Assembly (NCBI RefSeq): GCF_947494555.1
Contig: NZ_CANLVF010000008.1
Coordinates: forward strand, 110,537 to 174,536
Direction: 5' to 3'
DNA length: 64,000 bases
Origin: an uncultured Roseibium sp.
Lineage (GTDB): Bacteria > Pseudomonadota > Alphaproteobacteria > Rhizobiales > Stappiaceae
This document shows positions 35,703-43,931 of this stretch, in pieces. Both the position numbers and the translations under genes were made by a program. How positions within the stretch are numbered: position 1 is the first letter of the stretch; every line of letters begins with the position of its first letter. The notes below the pieces were generated by a model. That model saw nothing but the letters and a program-made list of their open reading frames with translations, had not been told where the DNA came from and made no database searches.

Positions 35703-36460
35703 GCTGGAGACAGACGAAAGACGCCCCCTTCTACGTCGGCTACCTGAATGCGGTGCCGAAGCAGCTGGTCATGTTCCTCGTTGTCTTCTCTGTCTGTTTT
35801 GCAGGCGGCCTTGGAATCGCGGCACTCGCGCTTTCGTCAACGCAGAACGATCCGGGCAACGGTGGTTTCCAATGGGGCAACCGGTTTGAGAATGTCGGTG
35901 TCCTCGAACTGCGTCCCTATCCCGTTCTTCGGGTGCCGGCGGACGGCGAAACCCCTGCGCGAACCTATATGCTTGCCGGCCAGGGAAAACGCGGAGCATT
36001 CAGTCAGGCGGAAAAAAACCAGGACGGTCCCGTAACCTTGCGCGGCGTTCCAGTCAATCGCGGGGATCTCACCATGATCCAGGTCGGGCGGGTTGAGGCC
36101 GTCGAAGGAAATGCTCCCGACTTTACACCCGCAGGACCTGTGCCGCTCGGCCGCTGGAAACTGACCGGAGAAATCTGTGACGGCAAGTGTTACGCCGGGG
36201 CCATGCGCCCGGGCCGCGGCCTTGCCCACAAGGCCTGCGCAGATCTCTGCCTGACAGGTGGCATACCGCCGGTCTTCGTCTCGTCTGGCCCGGTTGAAAA
36301 CCGCAATTTCTTTTTGATGGCCGATCAGGACGGGAACCTGATCGGTGACGAAATCAAACCATTGCTGGCGCTTTACGTTGAACTGGAGGGCGACGTCGAA
36401 CGCCTCGATGATCTGATGGTCTTCAAGGTAGACCTTGCAAAGGCGAGGATCCTGAAATGA
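35699..36460 (+). CDS. Membrane-anchored protein with conserved Cys/His motif
   Basis: A 253-residue protein with one N-terminal transmembrane segment (QLVMFLVVFSVCFAGGLGIA) and an otherwise soluble, probably periplasmic domain. A striking motif near residues 160-190, EICDGKCYAGAMRPGRGLAH followed by KACADLCLTGGIPP, has four Cys and one His in metal- or disulfide-type spacing. I have seen similar stretches in uncharacterised proteins linked to Rieske genes but know no function. It overlaps the heme-Rieske gene and the final small membrane gene by 4 bases each, marking it as an integral part of the operon. Confidence 0.75.
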   Translation: MSWRQTKDAPFYVGYLNAVPKQLVMFLVVFSVCFAGGLGIAALALSSTQNDPGNGGFQWGNRFENVGVLELRPYPVLRVPADGETPARTYMLAGQGKRGAFSQAEKNQDGPVTLRGVPVNRGDLTMIQVGRVEAVEGNAPDFTPAGPVPLGRWKLTGEICDGKCYAGAMRPGRGLAHKACADLCLTGGIPPVFVSSGPVENRNFFLMADQDGNLIGDEIKPLLALYVELEGDVERLDDLMVFKVDLAKARILK

Positions 36461-36711
36461 GCGAAGACAAATCATCAGAGCCTGGTGCGATAACCATCGT
36501 CATCTCGCTGATCCTGACGACAGCCCTTACGGCTGTTGCCTATTACGCCTGGACATACGCCAATATTGGTGCGCGCCAATGGGATGTAACCAAGAACAGC
36601 CTGACAACGGACCTCCGCTTTTTCGTCGGGCTGCTGGCGGTCTTTGTTGTCCTGACATTCCTCGACAAGATCATCGAGTTCGTGAAATCGAAGATTGGCG
36701 ACGGGCACTGA
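36457..36711 (+). CDS. Small two-helix membrane protein closing the redox operon
   Basis: An 84-residue protein starting by ATGA overlap with the previous gene. Two hydrophobic segments (ITIVISLILTTALTAVAYYA and FFVGLLAVFVVLTFLDKII) flank a loop with WDVTKNSLTTDLR; the C-terminus is basic. It is likely a structural subunit of the Rieske/heme membrane complex. No family is recognised. It ends 6 bases before the convergent alpha/beta hydrolase gene. Confidence 0.75.
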   Translation: MSEDKSSEPGAITIVISLILTTALTAVAYYAWTYANIGARQWDVTKNSLTTDLRFFVGLLAVFVVLTFLDKIIEFVKSKIGDGH

Positions 36712-36717
36712 AGCACC

Positions 36718-37515
36718 TTAGCGCTCGTCAATCAGGTCCATCAGCAGGTCGTTGAAACGGACAGGTTCTTCCATATGCGGTGCGTGGCCGGAGCTTTCGA
36801 AGAGGTGCAGCTGAAAGTCCGGCACATTCTTTTCATGCCAGCGATGGACGCCTTGACCGTACAGTTGGCTCCTGCGCCCCGCGACCAGGTGAAACGGTAA
36901 GGGGAAATCCTGCAAAAGCGGACGGAAGTCCTGGGCTGTCAGCGAGGCCCACATCGGTTTCAAAAGTGCCGGATCGGCCTTGGCGATCTCTGCGCCAACT
37001 TTTTCCTTCCGTTCCTGCCCAACGGGCAATCCGTGCGCGAAGAGCCGGCTCGCGATCCGCCCCGGCAGCTTCGGCCAGTCCGGAACAATGGCATCAAGAA
37101 ACACCTGGTTGAGCTCCGAATTGAGCCCGTTCAGCGTGCCGTTTTGCCAGGTGGACGTGTTCAGCACTTTCGGTGTCATGTCGATTGCAACGAAGGAAGA
37201 AAGCCTGTCCGGACCGAAACGCTCGATCATCGAATAAGCAACGAGGGCTCCCATGGACCAGCCGCAGACAACGGCGCCTGTGATATCTCGCCTAACCAGT
37301 TCGGCATGGACTGCATCAGCAGCCGCTTCGATCGTCAATGGCAGATGGTTGCCGGTGTGCCCGTGACCTGGAAGATCCGGAACAAGACAGCGGGCATGCG
37401 CCATGAGGCCGTCAATCTGGCTTTGAAAGAACTGGCCCGTACACGACCAGCCGTGAATGAGCACCAGGGGGCGTCCTGCTCCGACGTCGCGAATGTAAAG
37501 TCCCTTGTTGCTCAA
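36718..37515 (-). CDS. Alpha/beta hydrolase, last gene of the HAAT importer operon
   Basis: The 868-residue ORF in the track is an artefact; the gene starts at the TTG at 37515 (LSNKGLYIRDVGAG), which overlaps the permease stop by 4 bases (TTGA) with GGGGCG upstream. The 265-residue protein shows the oxyanion HGWSC, the nucleophile elbow GWSMG, and the catalytic His in SSGHAPHMEEP. It probably hydrolyses an ester, lactone or ring-fission product, or a CoA thioester, derived from the imported acid. BioH-like and enol-lactonase-like proteins share this fold, so specificity is open. Confidence 0.88.
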   Translation of the reverse strand: MSNKGLYIRDVGAGRPLVLIHGWSCTGQFFQSQIDGLMAHARCLVPDLPGHGHTGNHLPLTIEAAADAVHAELVRRDITGAVVCGWSMGALVAYSMIERFGPDRLSSFVAIDMTPKVLNTSTWQNGTLNGLNSELNQVFLDAIVPDWPKLPGRIASRLFAHGLPVGQERKEKVGAEIAKADPALLKPMWASLTAQDFRPLLQDFPLPFHLVAGRRSQLYGQGVHRWHEKNVPDFQLHLFESSGHAPHMEEPVRFNDLLMDLIDER

Positions 37516-38573
37516 GCACGCCCCGCCCGCAGTCTTCCGACGATCCCGCTCGGAAAGAAATAAACCGAGAGAACAAATAGCACGCCGAGCCAAAGCAGCC
37601 ATCGTTCCGGTGCAACGAGTGTGGAAACCAGCGGTACGGCGCTTGTCGCCTCCGCGGCAACGCCCATCAGGTTCTGCAAATAGGTCTGCGCCAGGATGAA
37701 CAGGGTCGCTCCGAGAACGGCTCCATAGAGCGTGCCCATGCCCCCAATGACGACCATCAGCAGAATGTCGATCATGATCTCCATCGACAGGGTTGTGGCC
37801 GGGCCTGTGTAGCGTAGCCAGATCGCCAGCAATGACCCGGCAAACGCCGCCATGACAGCGGAAAGGACCGTTGCGGTGGTGCGATACCAGACCACCTTGT
37901 ACCCGATCGCTTCTGCCCGGAACGCATTGTCCCGAACGGCCTTGAGCGTCCGCCCGAATGGCGAATTGACGATCCGCAACATGACCAGAAACAGCATCAG
38001 TGAGGCAAAAAACACGAGGTAGTAGGCCAGAAGCTTTCCGTTTATCCGGACGCCGAAGACTTTTTCCTGAACGAGCTTGAAGGCCGGTGTCAGCTCGCGC
38101 GGGATCTTGTAGTTGAGCCCGTCCTCGCCGCCTGTCAGCCAGGACATCTGCGAAACGAAAACCGCGAACGCGCTTGCAACGGCCAGCGTCACCATGGCGA
38201 AGAAGATCGCCTTGACGCGCAGCGAGAAAAGACCGATTGCAAGGGCAAAGACGGCCGCAACAAGCGCGCCGGCGAGCGTGCCCCAGACGAGCGACCCGTA
38301 GCTCGGACCGGACGTGCTGAGCGCAAGTGCGGTGCCATAAGCACCAATGCCGAAGAACATGGTATGCGCAAAGGAGACGATCCCCGAATAACCGAGCAAG
38401 AGATCGTAACTCGCCACCAGGACGATGAAGATGCAGATCCGCGCTGCCGTCTCGAGCGACTTTGTCCCCGGGAACAGGAACGGTGCAAAAGCGAGCGAAA
38501 TCAGGACCGCTACGAGCAGCAAAGTCAGAAGACCGCTGCGCGGTGTGTCGCCGGAAAGAAGTCTGGTGAGCAT
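37512..38573 (-). CDS. HAAT-family ABC permease (LivM type)
   Basis: A 353-residue polytopic membrane protein of the branched-chain amino acid permease class: SYDLLLGYSGIVSFAHTMFFG near residue 60 and VIGGMGTLYGAVLGATLFIL late in the protein are LivM hallmarks. With the LivH-type partner it forms the membrane channel. It starts 9 bases after the LivH-type stop and overlaps the hydrolase start. Members of this group also import urea, aromatic acids and dicarboxylates, so amino acids should not be assumed. Confidence 0.92.
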   Translation of the reverse strand: MLTRLLSGDTPRSGLLTLLLVAVLISLAFAPFLFPGTKSLETAARICIFIVLVASYDLLLGYSGIVSFAHTMFFGIGAYGTALALSTSGPSYGSLVWGTLAGALVAAVFALAIGLFSLRVKAIFFAMVTLAVASAFAVFVSQMSWLTGGEDGLNYKIPRELTPAFKLVQEKVFGVRINGKLLAYYLVFFASLMLFLVMLRIVNSPFGRTLKAVRDNAFRAEAIGYKVVWYRTTATVLSAVMAAFAGSLLAIWLRYTGPATTLSMEIMIDILLMVVIGGMGTLYGAVLGATLFILAQTYLQNLMGVAAEATSAVPLVSTLVAPERWLLWLGVLFVLSVYFFPSGIVGRLRAGRA

Positions 38574-38582
38574 GCCTGTCCC

Positions 38583-39611
38583 TCACTTCGCCTTGACGAC
38601 GGGATAAAGACCCTGGGGCCGCCACATCAGGATCACGACCATAAGCGCGATGGTCGAGATCAGCGCCACTTTGGGCGCGAGAAAGGCCGTGTAGTTGGCG
38701 AGCAGGCCGACAAGCAGAGCGCCTATGAAACAACCTTCGACGGAGCCTAGTCCGCCGATGATCACCACGATGAAGACCAGCACCATGATCTCCGATCCCA
38801 TATGCGCCGTGATCGTCTCCTGGTAGAGCCCCCACATCACGCCGCCGAGACCGGCAAGCGCCGAGCCGGTCATGAAGACGATCAGGAACAACCTGCGGAT
38901 CCTGTAACCGAGCGCCTCGACCATCTCGCCGTTCTCGACCCCGGCCCTGACAAGCAGGCCGACCTTTGTGTTCTTCAGAACGTGCCGCATCGCAAGAAAG
39001 AGAGCGAGGCCGATGGCGACCGCCACGAGCCTGTATTTCTCGATGGCCGCCTCTCCGAATACCACCGATCCCTGTAACGCCTCCGGGCGCGAGATATGCA
39101 GTTCGTCCGGCCCCCACACCACGTAAATCATCTGCTGGGCAACGATCAGGCCGCCCATGGTGACGAGGATCTGTTTCAGATGCTCGCCATAGACCGGCAT
39201 TACGATGACGCGTTCGAAGGCGTACCCGAGCAATCCGGTCACCACCATGGCCGCGAGGATGGCGATTAGAACCGCGGCAAGGTTGAGCATGACGCTCGGC
39301 GAGGCGGTCCAGCCGGCAAGCCACGCCAGCACCGTGAATCCGACGAAGGCCCCGACTGCGACAAAGGCCCCATGGCCGAAATTGATGACATCCATGAGCC
39401 CGAACACCACGGTCAGCCCGGACGCCATGATGAAAATCATCATGCCCATCGCCAGGCCCGCCACCGTCAGGGTCAGCCAGCTCGCCGGGTTTCCAATGGC
39501 AACAAGTCCCAGCAATGCAAGCACGGGTACCAGCAGCACCGGCAGTTTCTGCAACACCTGTTCCCGGAAAGGGACTTTCTCGATGCGCGGCTTGATTGCG
39601 GTATCGCTCAT
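38583..39611 (-). CDS. HAAT-family ABC permease (LivH type)
   Basis: A 342-residue membrane protein. After a 50-residue N-terminal extension including one hydrophobic segment (LPVLLVPVLALLGLVAIG), the LivH core appears: LTVVFGLMDVINFGHGAFVAVG, then VRAGVENGEMVEALGYR and VFIVVIIGGLGSVEG. It pairs with the LivM-type permease. Its start overlaps the upstream LivF-type ATPase stop by 4 bases (ATGA). Confidence 0.92.
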   Translation of the reverse strand: MSDTAIKPRIEKVPFREQVLQKLPVLLVPVLALLGLVAIGNPASWLTLTVAGLAMGMMIFIMASGLTVVFGLMDVINFGHGAFVAVGAFVGFTVLAWLAGWTASPSVMLNLAAVLIAILAAMVVTGLLGYAFERVIVMPVYGEHLKQILVTMGGLIVAQQMIYVVWGPDELHISRPEALQGSVVFGEAAIEKYRLVAVAIGLALFLAMRHVLKNTKVGLLVRAGVENGEMVEALGYRIRRLFLIVFMTGSALAGLGGVMWGLYQETITAHMGSEIMVLVFIVVIIGGLGSVEGCFIGALLVGLLANYTAFLAPKVALISTIALMVVILMWRPQGLYPVVKAK

Positions 39612-40333
39612 TGATGCGCCTCCAGGCTCAACCCCATCAGTCTCTCCTGCAAACTCTCGTCCTCCACCAGTTCGCTCATCTGTCCGGAGTGAATGATGCG
39701 GCCGTCATCCATGACGGCGACGGTGTCTCCGATGGCGGACGCCATTGCGAAATTCTGTTCAACGAGCAGGATGGTGGTGTCCGTCTGCTTCAGCTCGCGC
39801 AGGGCTTCGGTCATCGCGTTGATGATTGCCGGCGCGAGTCCCTTGGTCGGTTCGTCAATCAGGATCAGCCGGCGCGGTTCGATGATCGCCCGGGCAACGG
39901 AGAGCATCTGTTTCTGACCACCGGAAAGCGTTCCGGCGGATGCCTCCCAGAAAGTGCCTATCGGGGGAAACAGGTCCTTGATCCAGCCGAGACGTTTGCC
40001 GTCCATGGGGCCGCCTGAGGCCGCGAGCGCCATGTTCTCGGCAACGGTCAGATCGGTAAAGATTCCCATGTCTTCGGGCACATAGGCAACGCCGCGCCGG
40101 GAAATCTCGGGCGTATCGAGTTGTGTGATCAGGTGATCATCGAAGCGGATTTCACCCTGGTTGGCGGTCCACAGCCCCATGATGGTCCTGAGCGTCGTGG
40201 TCTTGCCCGCGCCGTTGCGTCCCAGAAGAACGGTCACACCGCCTTCCGGCACGACGAGATCCACGCCCTGAAGAATGTGGTAAGGACCGATAAGCGTGTG
40301 CACGCCGGCAAGTGAAAGCAGGGTGTCGGACAT
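39608..40333 (-). CDS. HAAT-family ABC ATPase (LivF type)
   Basis: A 241-residue ATPase with Walker A GRNGAGKTT, signature LSGGQKQMLSVARAI, Walker B LILIDEPTKGLAP and the switch His in ILLVEQNF context. LivF-type length and the sequence GVAYVPEDMGIFTDLTV support the call. It shares one base with the upstream LivG-type stop (TGATG). It drives uptake together with the LivG-type subunit. Confidence 0.93.
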   Translation of the reverse strand: MSDTLLSLAGVHTLIGPYHILQGVDLVVPEGGVTVLLGRNGAGKTTTLRTIMGLWTANQGEIRFDDHLITQLDTPEISRRGVAYVPEDMGIFTDLTVAENMALAASGGPMDGKRLGWIKDLFPPIGTFWEASAGTLSGGQKQMLSVARAIIEPRRLILIDEPTKGLAPAIINAMTEALRELKQTDTTILLVEQNFAMASAIGDTVAVMDDGRIIHSGQMSELVEDESLQERLMGLSLEAHQ

Positions 40334-41103
40334 CAGGCCGCCTCCGGAGCCTTGCCGAGATACGCCTCCTGCACGACGGGCAGCGCAATCACTTCGGCGG
40401 GATCACCATCTGCAACAAGTTCGCCGTTATGCAGCACAACGATGCGATCAGCCAGGGACCGAATCACGTCCATCTTGTGCTCAACCAGCAGGATGGTCCG
40501 GTCCATGTCCGCCTTCAGTTTCCGGATAAGCTCCAGAATGACCGGCACTTCGTCGACGCTCATGCCAGCTGTCGGTTCGTCGAACATCAGCACCTGGGGC
40601 CCAAGAGCAATCAGCAGCGCGACTTCAAGCTTGCGCTGGTCGCCATGGGGGAGCGCCGAAACGATCTGGTCGGCCTGATCGATCAACCGGACTTCCGCCA
40701 GAACGTGATCGGCGCGTTCCAGAAGCTCGATATGGCTTTCCGCGATCGAAAACAGATCGAACCCTTTACGCGCCTTGGACTGCGCGACAAGACGGACGTT
40801 TTCGCGCACGCTCAGGGTGGGAAACAGATTGGTCAGCTGGAAGGCGCGCCCGATGCCGCGATCCGTCCGCTCGGGAACTGACAGTCTGGTGATGTTTTCG
40901 CCATTCAGCGTCACGACGCCGTCTGATGCCTTGAGCTGCCCCGAAATGAGATTGAAATAGGTTGTCTTTCCTGCGCCGTTCGGTCCGACAATGGCGGTCA
41001 GTGTTCCCCGGTCGAACCTGCATGAGACGCGGTCAACCGCAACATGACCGCCGAAGCGGATGGTCAGGTCACGAGTTTCGAGAATAGGTTTTTCTGTCGC
41101 CAC
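40333..41103 (-). CDS. HAAT-family ABC ATPase (LivG type)
   Basis: I prefer the GTG at 41103 (VATEKPILETRDL) preceded by AGGA, because the track start is a TTG next to a hairpin; this gives 256 residues, the normal LivG length. Walker A is GPNGAGKTT, the long LivG-type insertion follows (TDRGIGRAFQLTNLFPTLSV), and Walker B is VLMFDEPTAGMS. The signature region reads ALPHGDQRKLEVALL, a normal LivG-style variant of LSGGQ. It lies 130 bases downstream of the binding-protein gene, across a strong hairpin. Confidence 0.9.
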   Translation of the reverse strand: MATEKPILETRDLTIRFGGHVAVDRVSCRFDRGTLTAIVGPNGAGKTTYFNLISGQLKASDGVVTLNGENITRLSVPERTDRGIGRAFQLTNLFPTLSVRENVRLVAQSKARKGFDLFSIAESHIELLERADHVLAEVRLIDQADQIVSALPHGDQRKLEVALLIALGPQVLMFDEPTAGMSVDEVPVILELIRKLKADMDRTILLVEHKMDVIRSLADRIVVLHNGELVADGDPAEVIALPVVQEAYLGKAPEAA

Positions 41104-41145
41104 GGGAATGCATCCTGTGATTTCGAATACGTCTGCCGGCAAGGC

Positions 41146-41173
41146 CCCGGCCGGTCGAATTTCTCCGGCCGGG
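41146..41173 (-). promoter_or_regulatory. Intercistronic hairpin after the HAAT binding-protein gene
   Basis: CCCGGCCGG-N10-CCGGCCGGG gives a perfect 9-bp GC stem between the binding-protein stop and the LivG-type start. There is no T-run, so it is likely a stabiliser or attenuator of downstream expression. Confidence 0.6.
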
Positions 41174-41233
41174 CAACTTTACAGGATTTCGGGAACTGGC
41201 GCGTGGTCGATGGGGTGAAACGCGCCGGTCTCC

Positions 41234-42433
41234 CTACTGATTGCGGATCGGTATATCCATATCCTCGATCTTCAGTTCACGGACCAGTTCCGGAATGCCC
41301 CACTCGACATCGGGATCGACCCGGATCTTGAAGTGATACATGGGCTGCAGTGCCTGATGATCTTCCGCGCGGAACACCATCTTGCCCTTTGGCGTTTCGA
41401 ATTCCATGCCTTCCATCGCGCCGATCAGATCTTCCGTTTCCGTTGAACCTGCCTTGCGGATCGCCTCGACAATTGCAATCCCTGCGGACATGCCGCCTGC
41501 GGTGAAGAAATCTGGTGGCGCATCGAAACGCTTCTGGTGCTCGGTTACGAGCCAGTCGTTCACCGGGTTTTTCGGGATCTCATAATAGTAATAGGTCGCG
41601 CCTTCCATTCCAGGCAATGCCTTGTAGGCCTTCATCGCCGCCAGGATATTGCCGCCCGTCGCAATCTCGACGCCGAACCTTTCCGGCTCCATTGCCTGGA
41701 TCTTGCTGATCGGATTGCCGCCGCCAGCCCAGATCACGAACAGGAACTTGCGGCCTGGTTCGTCTTTCAGGGCATCGAAAATGCGCTGCGCGTTCGCGGT
41801 GAAGTCCTTGGTGTCGGTGGGGGCGTATTCTTCGAAGACAAGGTTGGCACCGGTGCCCGCCAGCGCTTCCTTGAACGCGGCGACACCGTCCCGGCCGAAC
41901 GCGTAGTCCTGCGCGAGCGTTGCAATCGAAACGCCTTCCTGGCCAAGCGCGACCGCATTCGCGATCGCGTCTTGCGATGAATTGCGTGAGGTCCGGAAGA
42001 CGTAACGGTTCCAATTGTTGCCTGTTATTGAATCGGCAACGGCTGGTTCAACGATCAGCAGCTTTTCATATTCTTCGGCGACCGGCAGCATCGCGAGTGC
42101 AACACCGGAAGAAACTGGCCCGACCGCAATATCGACCTCGTCATCGCCATAGGCTTCGGCAAGGGCCGCCTTGCCGATATCCGGCTTCAGTTGCGTGTCC
42201 TTCTCGATCACCACGATCTTGCGGCCGTCGATCTCCATCGAGCCGTCGGTGGCGTATTCAAGCCCCATCATCAGGCCGGTGTGGGACTGTTTTGCATAGG
42301 CTTCGAACGGTCCGGTTTTTCCGTAGACGTGAGCTATCTTGATATCTTCCGCCAGGGCGGCAGGCACGCTCACGGCGAAAAGGCTCAGGCCGGCCACAAT
42401 CGGACTTGCCCAGCGGTGAAGGCGTATGGTCAT
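41234..42433 (-). CDS. HAAT-family ABC substrate-binding protein
   Basis: The 399-residue protein has a signal peptide (IVAGLSLFAVSVPAALA, then EDIKIAHVYGKTGPFEAYAK) and the type I Peripla_BP_6 fold (VDIAVGPVSSGVALAMLPVA, IATLAQDYAFGRDGVAAFKE). The ATG at 42433 follows GGGAGG. It heads the operon of importer genes plus hydrolase. Its promoter carries the TetR-type palindrome shared with the acyl-CoA ligase operon, so it probably binds the organic acid that the ligase activates (inference). Confidence 0.92.
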   Translation of the reverse strand: MTIRLHRWASPIVAGLSLFAVSVPAALAEDIKIAHVYGKTGPFEAYAKQSHTGLMMGLEYATDGSMEIDGRKIVVIEKDTQLKPDIGKAALAEAYGDDEVDIAVGPVSSGVALAMLPVAEEYEKLLIVEPAVADSITGNNWNRYVFRTSRNSSQDAIANAVALGQEGVSIATLAQDYAFGRDGVAAFKEALAGTGANLVFEEYAPTDTKDFTANAQRIFDALKDEPGRKFLFVIWAGGGNPISKIQAMEPERFGVEIATGGNILAAMKAYKALPGMEGATYYYYEIPKNPVNDWLVTEHQKRFDAPPDFFTAGGMSAGIAIVEAIRKAGSTETEDLIGAMEGMEFETPKGKMVFRAEDHQALQPMYHFKIRVDPDVEWGIPELVRELKIEDMDIPIRNQ

Positions 42434-42529
42434 CGTTTTCCTCCCGATAGGCGCAGGAACCAGACAGGCTGCGTTCTGCTCTCACATCACGCAAAACTCC
42501 ATCTTTCCGCCCAACGCCATGCATATATG

Positions 42530-42553
42530 AAACCTGAATCAGTATTCATGTCA
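42530..42553. promoter_or_regulatory. Second copy of the TetR-type operator
   Basis: AAACCTGAATCAGTATTCATGTCA matches the perfect palindrome at 25765-25788 at 21 of 24 positions, including the identical core TGAATCAGTATTCATGT. It lies 97 bases upstream of the HAAT binding-protein start. Confidence 0.75.
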
Positions 42554-42686
42554 AGACAAGACGACGACAGCTCGGCGCAACAGGCCTCGCAAGACACCCC
42601 CTGTTAGACCGGACAACGCTCTTCAGGCTGGCCGAAATTTCAAATCTTGAATTGTTGAGTTTGCGATGGCCGCGTTACGAAGAAAG

Positions 42687-42707
42687 TGAGCGGATAAACC
42701 GCTCACG
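42687..42707. other. Isolated hairpin
   Basis: GTGAGCGG-ATAAA-CCGCTCAC, a perfect 8-bp stem. On the minus strand it is followed by TTTCTT, so it may be a weak terminator for the ABC ATPase unit. Confidence 0.4.
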
Positions 42708-42810
42708 ATATTCGGCACCCGGGATCAGATACTGTTGAATTAGCTTGGCAAATCCGGTGTGGAAAATGCGGCTTCCAACAGAAAAGGCTGCGCCCACAGA
42801 CAGGGAAGGA

Positions 42811-42833
42811 GGTCGCCGCTGAGCACGGCGACC
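42811..42833 (-). terminator. Hairpin directly after the galactoside ABC ATPase gene
   Basis: GGTCGCCG-N7-CGGCGACC is a perfect 8-bp stem starting 12 bases past the stop. It lacks a clear T-run, so termination is likely but unproven. Confidence 0.45.
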
Positions 42834-42844
42834 GCCCAAGCAGA

Positions 42845-43906
42845 TTACCGCAACCGCGCTTCGGTCTCTGCGTCAAAGAAGTAAGCGGACGACGGATCGA
42901 AAGCGATTTCAACGTTGCCTTCCCTCACCGGAGCCTCTTCTCCTTTCGTCTCCACGATGACTTTCTCACCGCTCGGACAGATCAGATAAGAGTAGGCAAC
43001 GCCGCCGAGCTGTTCGCACAGGTCGACGGTCGCACCCTCGGAACTCGCGGAAATCTTCAGATGCTGCGGGCGCAATCCGACCAGAACCTTTGTTCCGGCA
43101 CCCGGAAGCGCAACATTCGTCGGCACGGTTATTCCACCAAATGCGGGAATGGTGACACCACTTTCGGCGGCAACACCTTCAACAAAGTTCATGCTCGGCG
43201 AGCCGATGAAACCCGCAACGAAGCGGTTGTCTGGATCAGAATAAAGCTTCATCGGCGACCCGACCTGTTCGATCTTGCCTGCACGCAGCACGACAATCTT
43301 GTCGGCAAGCGTCATGGCTTCGACCTGGTCGTGCGTCACGTAGATCATCGTAGCGCCGATATCCTTGTGCAGCCGCGCGATTTCGACACGCATGTCGACA
43401 CGCAGTTCCGCATCGAGGTTGGACAGCGGTTCGTCAAAGAGGAAAACTTCCGGTCCGCGAACGATTGCCCGGCCGATGGCAACACGCTGGCGCTGACCGC
43501 CCGAAAGAGCTTTCGGCTTGCGTTTCAAGTAGGGATCCAGCTTAAGGATACGGCTTGCTTCGGAAACCTTTGCGTTGATCTCCTCCTTGGGGTGGCCGTT
43601 CATCTTGAGACCGAAGCCCATATTCTCTTCAACCGACATGTGCGGATAAAGCGCGTAGGTCTGGAACACCATCGCCACGCCGCGCTCGGACGGATCCAAT
43701 CTCGTCACATCGCGACCGCCTATCTGGATCTGTCCGGTGGTTGTTTCCTCTAGTCCGGCAATCATGCGCAAGAGTGTGGACTTTCCACAGCCGGACGGGC
43801 CGACAAAAACGCAGAATTCACCATGGTCGATCTGAAGATCCACGCCGTGGATGACTTGCAGGTCGGCATATTTTTTGACTGCTTTGGTCAGCGTGACGCC
43901 AGACAT
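42845..43906 (-). CDS. Carbohydrate ABC importer ATPase for the galactoside locus
   Basis: A 353-residue UgpC/MalK-type ATPase: Walker [10 protein letters not shown], signature [15 protein letters not shown], Walker [12 protein letters not shown] and the C-terminal regulatory domain (VLVGLRPQHLKISAS). It lies 25 bases downstream of the iclR-family gene on the same strand and divergent from the rest of the transporter. It probably energises the permeases at 46177-47944. It is closely similar to the paralogue at 9109-10167 but has its own locus. Confidence 0.92.
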   Translation of the reverse strand: MSGVTLTKAVKKYADLQVIHGVDLQIDHGEFCVFVGPSGCGKSTLLRMIAGLEETTTGQIQIGGRDVTRLDPSERGVAMVFQTYALYPHMSVEENMGFGLKMNGHPKEEINAKVSEASRILKLDPYLKRKPKALSGGQRQRVAIGRAIVRGPEVFLFDEPLSNLDAELRVDMRVEIARLHKDIGATMIYVTHDQVEAMTLADKIVVLRAGKIEQVGSPMKLYSDPDNRFVAGFIGSPSMNFVEGVAAESGVTIPAFGGITVPTNVALPGAGTKVLVGLRPQHLKISASSEGATVDLCEQLGGVAYSYLICPSGEKVIVETKGEEAPVREGNVEIAFDPSSAYFFDAETEARLR

Positions 43907-43931
43907 TTAATCTCTTCTCCCTAGATGTGAT

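Larger units (their letters stand above)
42434..42844. other. Intergenic region between two ABC loci
   Basis: These 411 bases contain the promoter and TetR-type operator of the HAAT operon (42530-42553), a perfect 8-bp hairpin at 42687-42707 (GTGAGCGG/CCGCTCAC) and a second at 42811-42833 next to the ABC ATPase stop. No gene is supported here. Confidence 0.6.

Noticed and set aside
36718-39324. 868-residue ORF on the minus strand
   Set aside because: Its first 600 residues or so are Arg/His-rich low-quality sequence out of frame with the LivM and LivH genes; only the last 265 residues are a real alpha/beta hydrolase, starting at a TTG at 37515.
36718-42433. Calling the HAAT importer a branched-chain amino acid transporter
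   Set aside because: The family also carries many other acids; the operator shared with a CoA-ligase operon and the linked hydrolase argue for an organic acid, so liv names were not assigned.
42687-42833. Possible small RNA or riboswitch from two hairpins near the ABC ATPase gene
   Set aside because: The two stems are isolated with no promoter, T-run or conserved riboswitch core that I can recognise; listed only as hairpins.
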